Positions 57,102 to 64,000 of a stretch of DNA of 64,000 nucleotides are shown piece after piece; the stretch's first letter is position 1; each line of letters begins with the position of its first letter. The notes beneath the pieces are model-generated. The model saw only the letters and a list, made by a program, of their open reading frames with translations. It did no database searches and was not told the origin of the DNA. The position numbers were made by a program, and so were the translations under genes. The DNA is taken from assembly GCA_021732385.1 (NCBI GenBank), contig JAKFVA010000006.1:38946-102945 (forward strand). The letters run 5' to 3'. The DNA is from Burkholderiales bacterium. Its GTDB lineage: Bacteria; Pseudomonadota; Gammaproteobacteria; Burkholderiales; Burkholderiaceae_C.

Positions 57102-57968
57102 ATGACCGCCACCAGCCATTCCCGCTACATCACCGACCTGGGCCACCAGCTGGCGGTCTACGACTGGTCGCTGCCCGACGACGCCCTGCCGCGCGCGCAG
57201 GTGCTGCTGGTGCATGGCCTGGGTGAGCACAGCAGCCGCTACGACGCATTGGCCTTGCACCTCAACACCTTGTGCTTTGCCGTGCGCGGCTTTGACCAGC
57301 ATGGCCATGGCTACTCCGACGGCAAGCCTGGTGCCTTGCCTGAACAGACGCGCCTGCTCGATGATTTGGCCGAGCTGGTGGACGACACGCACAGCATGCT
57401 CAAGCGCACCTTCGATCAGCCGGTGCCCGTGCTGCTGCTGGGCCACAGCATGGGCGGCGCGGTGGCGGCGCAGTTTGTGGCCCTGGCGCGCCGCCCGGTG
57501 GCTGCCCTGGTGTTGTCGTCACCGGCGTTTGACCCCGGCCTGCGGCCCTGGCAAAAGCGCTTGCTGGGCTTGCTGCACAGCCGCTGGCCCAATCTGCGCC
57601 TGGCCAATGGCCTGAAGGTGCCGCGCCTGTGCCGCGACCCGTATGTGGTGCAGGCCTACCAGCGCGACAACCGCGTGCACAGCCGTGTCAGCGTGCGGCT
57701 GGCGCACTTTATTGCCGAGGCCGGGCGTGCGGCGGTTTCCAGCGCGCCGCTGTGGACGGTGCCCACGCTGCTTTTGTATGCCGGGCAAGACCATTTGGTC
57801 AATCCGGCGGGCAGCCGCGCTTTTGCCTCGGGGGCACCGCCCTGCGTGCAGGCGCACTGCTTCGCCGATTGCTACCACGAGTTGTTCAACGAGCCAGAAC
57901 CCAGCCGCGGCGAGGTGCTGGCTTGCCTGCAAACCTGGCTGGACGTGCAATTCCCCGCGTCAAATTAA
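57102..57968 (+). CDS. alpha/beta hydrolase, monoacylglycerol-lipase-like
   Basis: 288 residues. The oxyanion region is LLVHGLGEHSSRYDALA (~30-46), the nucleophile elbow LLGHSMGGAVAAQF (~110-123), and the catalytic Asp/His are in GQDHLVNP and CYHELFNEPE. Serine hydrolase of the Hydrolase_4 family. ATG at 57102 follows the peptidase by 41 bases, so both may be co-transcribed. Ends in a repeat-filled gap facing rsmE. Confidence 0.87.
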   Translation: MTATSHSRYITDLGHQLAVYDWSLPDDALPRAQVLLVHGLGEHSSRYDALALHLNTLCFAVRGFDQHGHGYSDGKPGALPEQTRLLDDLAELVDDTHSMLKRTFDQPVPVLLLGHSMGGAVAAQFVALARRPVAALVLSSPAFDPGLRPWQKRLLGLLHSRWPNLRLANGLKVPRLCRDPYVVQAYQRDNRVHSRVSVRLAHFIAEAGRAAVSSAPLWTVPTLLLYAGQDHLVNPAGSRAFASGAPPCVQAHCFADCYHELFNEPEPSRGEVLACLQTWLDVQFPASN

Positions 57969-57993
57969 GACCGCGTGGCGCAGGGCTGCGAAA

Positions 57994-58242
57994 TGCTACC
58001 AAAACCATAGTAAAAAAGTAGAGCGCTACCCGCACGTCAATATTGAGGAAAAAGCGGTTTTGATGCTTGAAAAACGGCCCAAAACCTTTAGAACGAGGCT
58101 TAAAACGCCGTGGCAGATTGAAAAACAAGCGCCTGGTCTTGAAAATTAAGAAAAATGGGCCTATTTCAGGCATTAAAACCCAGCAAAACGCCCTACTGAC
58201 GTGCGGGTAGCGCTCTACTTTTTTACTATGCCTTTTATAGCG
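57994..58242. repeat. inverted pair of the 40-base repeat with ~170-base core
   Basis: Left copy 57994-58033 and right copy 58203-58242 face each other. A 34-base stretch (58006-58039) is the exact reverse complement of 58197-58230. The core contains no gene. The right copy provides the rsmE stop codon. Same layout as 13566-13814. Confidence 0.82.
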
Positions 58243-58987
58243 CCAAAGTGGCCAGCGCCAGCAAGGCTAGCGGCGCGGTTTCGGCGCGCAGCACGCGCGG
58301 GCCCAGTGTGACGGGGGCAAACCCACTGGCCAGGGCGGCCGCTTCTTCCGCTGGCGACAAGCCGCCTTCAGGGCCAGACAACAAAATCAGCGGCAGGTTG
58401 CCAGTGTGGGCTTGCGCCAGCAGTGGCCCTGCGGCCTGGGCTAGCAGCGGCCCCGCTGCCTGGGCATTTGGCTGCAAGGACAGCAGCCAGCGTTGCGGCC
58501 CGGCAGGTGGCGTGGCCAGCCATTGCGCCAGGCTGCGCAGCGGGTGAACGAGCGGCACGCGGTTGCGCCCGCATTGCTCGCAGGCGGCCACGGCAATCGC
58601 TTGCCAATGCGCCAGGCGCTTGTCGGCGCGCTCGCCCGAGAGGCGCAGCACACTGCGCTCGGTCAGCAAGGGCTGCAAACTGGCCGCGCCCAGCTCGGTG
58701 GCTTTTTCCACCAGCCAGTCCATGCGTTCGTTGGCGGGTATGCCCACGGCCAGGTGCACGGGGCGCGCGGCCTCGCGCTCTGCGCTGTGGTGCGCGCCGA
58801 TTTGCACTTGCACATCGCTGCGGCCCATGTGCGTCACCACGGCGTCAAATTCGCCGCCCTGGCCGTTAAACAGAGTAAGTGCGCTCCCCGGTTGCAGGCG
58901 CAGCACCTGCACATGGCGCGCGGCCGCCGGTGGCAGCAGCAGGGTGGCACCGCTGGCGAGTGTGCCAGCGCAGTAAATGCGGGCCAT
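58235..58987 (-). CDS. rsmE: 16S rRNA (uracil(1498)-N(3))-methyltransferase
   Basis: 250-residue SPOUT-type methyltransferase. N-terminal PUA-like domain (ARIYCAGTLASGATLLLPPAAARHVQVLRL) and the SAM-binding knot ILLSGPEGGLSPAEEAAA (~205-222) with LGPRVLRAETAPLAL at the C-terminus. An 8-residue unit (AAGPLLAQ) is tandemly repeated at ~178-193, in the loop before the knot; usual members lack it. Confidence 0.92.
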   Translation of the reverse strand: MARIYCAGTLASGATLLLPPAAARHVQVLRLQPGSALTLFNGQGGEFDAVVTHMGRSDVQVQIGAHHSAEREAARPVHLAVGIPANERMDWLVEKATELGAASLQPLLTERSVLRLSGERADKRLAHWQAIAVAACEQCGRNRVPLVHPLRSLAQWLATPPAGPQRWLLSLQPNAQAAGPLLAQAAGPLLAQAHTGNLPLILLSGPEGGLSPAEEAAALASGFAPVTLGPRVLRAETAPLALLALATLAL

Positions 58988-58998
58988 TCAGCGCGCCT

Positions 58999-60132
58999 TC
59001 ATGCCACCCGGCCAAAGGCGTAGCCGACGGGCGCAGCCGTGCCCTCGACCTGGTCAATCAGGCGCAGCAGCGGCGTAAGCTCGCGGTAGCGCGCGCAGGT
59101 GGCGCGCACATAGGCAATGAAGCGGGGCGTGTCAGCCAGGTATTTGGGCTTGCCATCGCGCAGCGTCAGGCGCGCAAAAATACCCAGAATCTTCAAGTGG
59201 CGCTGCAGGCCCATCCATTCCACCGCGCGGTAGAACTCGCCAAAGTCGTCGCCGAAAGCGTGCCCGCCAAACAGGCCGGCCGCGCGCGCCTGCTGCCAGT
59301 AGCGCACGCTGATGTCGAGCACAAAGTCTTCCGGCCAGGTGAGGAAGGCGTCGCGCAGCAGGCTGGCAATGTCGTAGGTAATGGGGCCGTAAACGGCGTC
59401 CTGGAAGTCCAGCACGCCAATGCGTGCGTCAGCCTGACCGTGCGCTGTATCCACCGCCATTAGATTGCGTGGCATGAAGTCGCGGTGCACATAAACGCAG
59501 GGCGCGGCCAGATTGTGCGCGGTGATTTTTTTGAACAAGCCATCCAGCGTTTGCTGCATGGCGGCATCGGGCTGGATCTGGCGGTGCTGTGCCAGGTACC
59601 AGGCGGGAAACAGGTCAAGCTCGCGGCGCAGCAGTGCGTCGTCGTAAGGCGGCAGCACACCCGGGCGCGAGGCCTGCTGCCAGGCAATTAGCGCGTCAAT
59701 GGCTTGCAGGTACAGGCCGTGGTTGCGCTCGGCATGGGCAGTGTCCATAACAGCCAGCAGCGTGTGCTGACCCAGGTCGGTCAGCAGCATGAAGCCCTGC
59801 GCTTCGTCCCAGGCCAGCACCTGCGGCGCACGCAACCCGGCGGCCTGCATCAAGGCGGCGACTTTCACAAAAGGGCGGCAGTCCTCAAACGCGGGCGGCG
59901 CATCCATGATGACGCAGCTTGCGCCGTTTTGCGTGTCGACCCGAAAGTAGCGGCGAAAGCTGGCGTCGGCACTGGCCAGCCGCAGGCTTGTGGGCACCAA
60001 GCTGTGCTTTGCCTGCTGCGCCTGCAACCAGATGGCAAATGCCGTCTGGCGTTGCGCGTCGGGCCAGGTGACAGGCGCTGGTGGCTGCAATGCGGGTTCA
60101 ACGGCGTCGGAAGGCGAAGGGAGGTGGCTCAT
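58999..60132 (-). CDS. amgK: N-acetylmuramate/N-acetylglucosamine kinase, AmgK-type phosphotransferase
   Basis: 377-residue aminoglycoside-phosphotransferase-fold kinase. DASFRRYFRVDTQNGASCVIMDAPP is the P-loop-like region, VHRDFMPRNLM (~245) the catalytic loop and IGVLDFQDAVYGPITYDIASLL the metal motif. AmgK starts cell-wall sugar recycling in pseudomonads and many beta/gammaproteobacteria and often lies next to murU and opposite lptD. Here it is divergent from lptD, but rsmE, not murU, follows. ATG at 60132 is chosen over longer frames. Confidence 0.83.
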   Translation of the reverse strand: MSHLPSPSDAVEPALQPPAPVTWPDAQRQTAFAIWLQAQQAKHSLVPTSLRLASADASFRRYFRVDTQNGASCVIMDAPPAFEDCRPFVKVAALMQAAGLRAPQVLAWDEAQGFMLLTDLGQHTLLAVMDTAHAERNHGLYLQAIDALIAWQQASRPGVLPPYDDALLRRELDLFPAWYLAQHRQIQPDAAMQQTLDGLFKKITAHNLAAPCVYVHRDFMPRNLMAVDTAHGQADARIGVLDFQDAVYGPITYDIASLLRDAFLTWPEDFVLDISVRYWQQARAAGLFGGHAFGDDFGEFYRAVEWMGLQRHLKILGIFARLTLRDGKPKYLADTPRFIAYVRATCARYRELTPLLRLIDQVEGTAAPVGYAFGRVA

Positions 60133-60239
60133 GGATAATCGGATTCTACAAATCCAGCCGCGCTGGATTGACCATGGGGGAGCGGTGCCCGGCGGACCGG
60201 TCTGCCGCCGTACTTCTTTGCTGGGCCTGACAGACTGAC

Positions 60240-62705
60240 ATGCCGTTTCCTGCTGTTGCATTTACCGCTCCCGTTTTGCTGCCGGCGGCGCTTGCCGTGC
60301 GGGCGTCGCTAACGCAGGCCCTGCGCTGCAGGCCCGTGGCCCGCGCGCACAACGCGGTGTTTGCACTCAGCCCGGTGGCCCTGCTGGTGGCCAGCTTGCT
60401 GCACAACCCGCCTAGCAGCGCGCAAAGCGTGCCAACCGAAGCGCCACTGCGCCTGCAACTGAGCCGCGAACTGCAAGAGCGCCCGCCACTGACCGTGGGC
60501 AACAGCGGACTGACGTTTGTCTCTGCAGACCGCAGCACGGGCCGCCCTGACCTGGAAACCATTTTGGAGGGCAACGCCCAGTTGCGCCGCGGCGAGACTG
60601 TGATCAGCGCCGACCGGCTGGAGTACTACCACCCTGGCGACCTGGCCAAGGCACGCGGCAATGTGCGCATCAACCGCGCGGGCAATGTGTTTGAGGGCGA
60701 TGTGCTGGAGCTCAAGGTGGAATCGTTCGAGGGTTTTTTCAGCAACACGCGCTACCGTTTTTTAAAGAATGATGCCTATGGCGTGGCCTCGCGCATTGAT
60801 TTCATCGACGACAAGCGCGCCGTCGTCAGCAATGCCACCTACACCACCTGCCAGCGTGAGCCATTTGCCAACTGGATGCCGGACTGGATCCTGACGGCCG
60901 ACACCATCAAGCTGGACAGTGAGGCTGATGTGGGCCGCGCTGAAGGCGCCGTGCTGCGCTTCAAGGGCGTGCCGGTGCTGCCGGTGCCCTCGATTGAGTT
61001 TCCGCTGAGCGAGCGGCGCAAGTCCGGCTTTTTGCCGCCCAGCATTGGTCTGGACAGCGTGGACGGCGCAGAATTTTCCCTGCCCTACTACTGGGACATT
61101 GCGCCCAACCGCGACGCCACGTTTACACCTGAGATCAAAACCAAGCGCGGTGTCAATCTGGGAGCGGAATTTCGCTACCTCGAAGACAATTACAACGGCA
61201 CCCTGCGCGCCAGCTATTTGCCCAGCGACCGCTTGCGCGATCGTGATCGCTGGGGTTACAGCATCAATCACCAGGCCAGCTTCAACACCGGCTTGAAAGG
61301 GTTTGAAGCGCTGGGCTTGAGCCTCAACCTCAATCGGGTCAGTGATGATGATTATTGGCGCGATTTTTCCGGCTCGTCGCGCAACAGCAATTCGCTGACG
61401 CAGCGCATCTTGCCCAGCGAGGTCGCACTGGGCTGGGGTGGCGGGGATTTTGCGGTGCAGGCGCGCAGCCTCAAATGGCAGACCTTGCAGGCCATCGACT
61501 CACCGATCATTCCGCCCTACGACCGGCTGCCGCAGGTTACCGCCCGCTATGGCCGCAACAACCTGAGCGGGTTCGATCTGTCGCTAGAGGGGGATTACAC
61601 CCAATTCGAGGCCGACACACGCCTGACAGCCCAGCCCAATGCGCGCCGCAGTTTTGCGCTTGGCCAAGTCAGCTACCCAATTGAGCTTTCGGGTCTTTTC
61701 GTCAAGCCCAAAGTCCAGCTGCATGCAACCCGCTACGAGTTTGATGCACCGCTGGCCAATGGTGCGCGCACGGCCAGCCGGGTGCTGCCCACCTTCAGCC
61801 TGGACAGTGGCCTGGTGTTTGAACGCGAAGCCAGCTACCTGGGCACGGCTTACACGCAAACGCTGGAGCCCCGGGCGTTTTATGTTTACACGCCGTTTCG
61901 TGAGCAGCGCTTTTTGCCCAACTACGATTCGGCAGCCAACGATTTCAACTTCGCCACCATCTACACCGAAAATTCGTTTGGTGGCAACGACCGCATTGCC
62001 GACAACAACCTCTTTACGCTGGGTGTCACCTCGCGTTTGCTGAACGCGCAAAGCGGAGCCGAGCTGGCGCGTTTTGGTGTGGCACAACGCCTGCGCCTGA
62101 GCAACCAGCAGGTGGTGCTGCCTGGCGATGTGCCTGTGGCCGACCGGCTCAGCGACGTGCTAGTGGGCGGCTCGGTCAACCTGACGCCAGTTTGGGGGGT
62201 GGACACTACGGTGCAATACAACCCCAAAACCGAGCGCTCAGAGCGCGCTGTGCTGGCCGGGCGCTATAACCCGGGCAATTACCGGGTGTTCAGTGCCGCG
62301 TACCGCTTGCAGCGTGAGCAAAGCGAGCAGCTCGACATTGGCTGGCAATGGCCGCTGGCCAGCCTGCTCGGTGGCGACGCATCGACTGGCTCCGCCACCG
62401 CGGGCAAACCCAAGGGCGGCTGGTATACCGTGGGGCGGCTCAATTACAGCCTGCGCGACAGCCGCCTAGTGGATTCCTTGATTGGTTTTGAGTACGATGG
62501 ATGCTGCTACATTGCCCGTGTGGTGCTGGAGCGGCTGCAGCGCAGCGGCACTGACGCCAACACCCGCATCATGTTCCAAATGGAGTTCGTGGGTTTTTCG
62601 CGGCTGGGCTCCAACCCACTGAGAACCCTCAAGGAAAGTATTCCGCGTTACCAGCCGCTGGGGCAGCCCGGGGCTACGCCAAGCCGCTTCAGCAATTATG
62701 AGTAG
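60240..62705 (+). CDS. lptD: LPS-assembly outer membrane protein LptD
   Basis: 821-residue outer-membrane beta-barrel that inserts LPS in the outer leaflet. A hydrophobic segment at ~42-60 looks like a signal peptide, somewhat inside the N-terminus, so an internal start is possible. The LptA-like N-domain (ISADRLEYYHPGDLAKARGNVRINRAGNVFEGDVLEL) spans ~95-220, the barrel the rest, ending in FEYDGCCYIARVVLERLQR. Followed by surA. Confidence 0.94.
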   Translation: MPFPAVAFTAPVLLPAALAVRASLTQALRCRPVARAHNAVFALSPVALLVASLLHNPPSSAQSVPTEAPLRLQLSRELQERPPLTVGNSGLTFVSADRSTGRPDLETILEGNAQLRRGETVISADRLEYYHPGDLAKARGNVRINRAGNVFEGDVLELKVESFEGFFSNTRYRFLKNDAYGVASRIDFIDDKRAVVSNATYTTCQREPFANWMPDWILTADTIKLDSEADVGRAEGAVLRFKGVPVLPVPSIEFPLSERRKSGFLPPSIGLDSVDGAEFSLPYYWDIAPNRDATFTPEIKTKRGVNLGAEFRYLEDNYNGTLRASYLPSDRLRDRDRWGYSINHQASFNTGLKGFEALGLSLNLNRVSDDDYWRDFSGSSRNSNSLTQRILPSEVALGWGGGDFAVQARSLKWQTLQAIDSPIIPPYDRLPQVTARYGRNNLSGFDLSLEGDYTQFEADTRLTAQPNARRSFALGQVSYPIELSGLFVKPKVQLHATRYEFDAPLANGARTASRVLPTFSLDSGLVFEREASYLGTAYTQTLEPRAFYVYTPFREQRFLPNYDSAANDFNFATIYTENSFGGNDRIADNNLFTLGVTSRLLNAQSGAELARFGVAQRLRLSNQQVVLPGDVPVADRLSDVLVGGSVNLTPVWGVDTTVQYNPKTERSERAVLAGRYNPGNYRVFSAAYRLQREQSEQLDIGWQWPLASLLGGDASTGSATAGKPKGGWYTVGRLNYSLRDSRLVDSLIGFEYDGCCYIARVVLERLQRSGTDANTRIMFQMEFVGFSRLGSNPLRTLKESIPRYQPLGQPGATPSRFSNYE

Positions 62706-62770
62706 CCGCCTGTTTTGCCCTCTTTTATCAATGCCTTACAACCCTGTTGAATGAACGCCCGCTTGCCATC

Positions 62771-64000
62771 ATGAACACTTTACTTTTTGCATTGCAGCGG
62801 CTGCTTTGCGCCGGCTTGTTTATTTTGGGTGCCAGTGCGCTGGTCCCGGTTGTCCAGGCCCAAGCCTTGCGCCCCAGTACGGCATTGAGTGCCCAGCGCT
62901 CGCTGGGCAGCGCTGAGCCTGCGCAAAAGGGCGGTGACTTCATTGTGGCGGTGGTGAATTCCGAGCCCATCACCAACAACGAAGTGCGCCTGCAGGTGTT
63001 GCGCTTTGAGCAGCAGTTGGCGCTGCAAGGCACGCCACTGCCGCCGCGGCGCGAAGTTACGGCCAGCGTGCTTGAGCGCTTGGTTGTTGAGCGTGCACAG
63101 TTGCAAGTGGCGCGGGATACGGGCTTGCGCGCCGATGACGCAGCGCTGGACCTTGCCGAGCAGACGGTGGCCCGGCAAAACCAGATTAGCGTGACGGAGA
63201 TGCGTCGCCGCCTCGGGCTCGATGGCGTAAGCGTCGAGAAATTCCGCAGTGATCTTAGGGAGCAAATTTTGCTGGGCCGCCTGCGCGAGCGTGAAATCGA
63301 GGCGCGGGTGCGCATTAGCGAGGCGGACCTTGACCAGTTCATCCGCGAGCAGCAAGGCAATACAGACATTGCCAACCTCGAGATTAACCTGGCGCAGATT
63401 CTGGTGGCTGTTCCCGAGAGCGCCAACGAAACCCAGATTAATGCGCTGGCCGCCCGTGCCAAGCGCGCACTTGAGCGTGCCCGTGCGGGCGAAGACTTTG
63501 CCGCACTGGCGCGCGAGTTCTCGGACTCTGCGGAGCGCAATAACGGCGGCTTGTTAGGGCTTCGCAGCACGCAGCGCTATCCCGATTTGTTTGTGAGTGC
63601 GGTGAGCGCGTTGCCGGTTGGCGCCATTACCGAGCCCTTGCGCTCAGGCGCAGGTTTTCATATTCTCAAATTGATCGAGAAGAAAAACGCAGGCGTGCCC
63701 AGCGTTACTGTTACGCAAACCCGAGCCCGCCACATCTTGCTGCGCCCCAGCCCGCAGCTCAGCGAGCGCGAGGCCGTGGCGCGCTTGGCGGAATTCAAGC
63801 AGCGCCTGCTTTCCAGCCAGACCTTTTTTGCCAACCTGGCGCGCGAGCACTCGCAAGACGGCAGTGCCCAGTCTGGCGGCGATTTGGGCTGGGCCAATCC
63901 AGGCCAATTTGTGCCCGAGTTTGAAGACGTGCTCAATACGCTGGCACCCAACCAGATCAGCGACCCCGTGGTATCACGCTTTGGCGTACACCTGATTCAA
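62771..64000 (+). CDS. surA: peptidyl-prolyl isomerase SurA, 3' end beyond the window
   Basis: Periplasmic chaperone for outer-membrane proteins; 410 codons seen and no stop by the window end. Signal peptide ~1-30, then the SurA N-domain (FIVAVVNSEPITNNEVRLQVLRFEQQLALQG), and parvulin domains at ~205-305 (INLAQILVAVPESAN...FSDSAERNNGGLLG) and ~310-410 (RARHILLRPSPQLSE). Follows lptD by 65 bases, as in many proteobacteria. Confidence 0.95.
   Translation, partial: MNTLLFALQRLLCAGLFILGASALVPVVQAQALRPSTALSAQRSLGSAEPAQKGGDFIVAVVNSEPITNNEVRLQVLRFEQQLALQGTPLPPRREVTASVLERLVVERAQLQVARDTGLRADDAALDLAEQTVARQNQISVTEMRRRLGLDGVSVEKFRSDLREQILLGRLREREIEARVRISEADLDQFIREQQGNTDIANLEINLAQILVAVPESANETQINALAARAKRALERARAGEDFAALAREFSDSAERNNGGLLGLRSTQRYPDLFVSAVSALPVGAITEPLRSGAGFHILKLIEKKNAGVPSVTVTQTRARHILLRPSPQLSEREAVARLAEFKQRLLSSQTFFANLAREHSQDGSAQSGGDLGWANPGQFVPEFEDVLNTLAPNQISDPVVSRFGVHLIQ

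Overview
The window looks like the replication-origin region of a Burkholderiales chromosome, most likely Comamonadaceae (a Rhodoferax/Polaromonas/Acidovorax-like betaproteobacterium). This rests on the gene families and orders seen (dnaA-dnaN-gyrB, rpmH-rnpA-yidD-yidC-mnmE, mnmG-rsmG-parA-parB, kdsD-kdsC-lptC, lptD-surA, metX-metW), the GC-rich codon use, and short dispersed repeats of the kind common in that family. No tRNA, rRNA, IS element or CRISPR array was recognised.

Layout. 1-4.0 kb: molybdate regulator modE convergent with modABC, with a near-ideal ModE palindrome before modA. 4.2-6.2 kb: GTP-type PEP carboxykinase whose ribosome-binding site lies in a perfect inverted repeat. 6.2-16 kb: assorted metabolic and hydrolase genes, including an acetoacetyl-CoA synthetase carrying two in-frame copies of a repeat. 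16-20.6 kb: parB, parA, rsmG, mnmG with two parS sites inside coding sequence. 20.8-25.7 kb: aldolase, a thiol-redox cluster and a propeller-type lipoprotein. 25.9-35.7 kb: gyrB, dnaN, dnaA leftward and rpmH to mnmE rightward, with oriC probably between dnaA and rpmH. 36-42.4 kb: a cyclic-nucleotide-binding protein, a K+/H+ antiporter and the Kdo/LPS genes kdsD, kdsC, lptC.

42.5-49.7 kb is the most distinctive region. An ECF sigma factor and a 63-residue zinc-finger anti-sigma lie beside a TlpA-like thioredoxin and two adjacent bufferin-type RiPP modules. The first is bufA1-bufB-bufC-doxX. The second has two almost identical six-cysteine BufA2 precursors followed by one protein in which the DUF692 (MNIO) enzyme and its DUF2063 partner are fused. 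All three precursor genes are preceded by the same element, TGTAA(T/G)-N16-CGAC, about 65-75 bases before the start codon. I read this as one sigma-factor regulon making modified copper-binding peptides.

49.7-64 kb: a SAM-II-like riboswitch plus a terminator touching the metX start codon, metX-metW, a compact restriction-modification pair (C5 methyltransferase and HNH nuclease), chromate transporter, hydroxypyruvate isomerase, M20 peptidase, lipase-like hydrolase, rsmE, amgK, lptD and the start of surA (cut by the window end). A 40-base repeat recurs at four loci, three of them between convergent genes.
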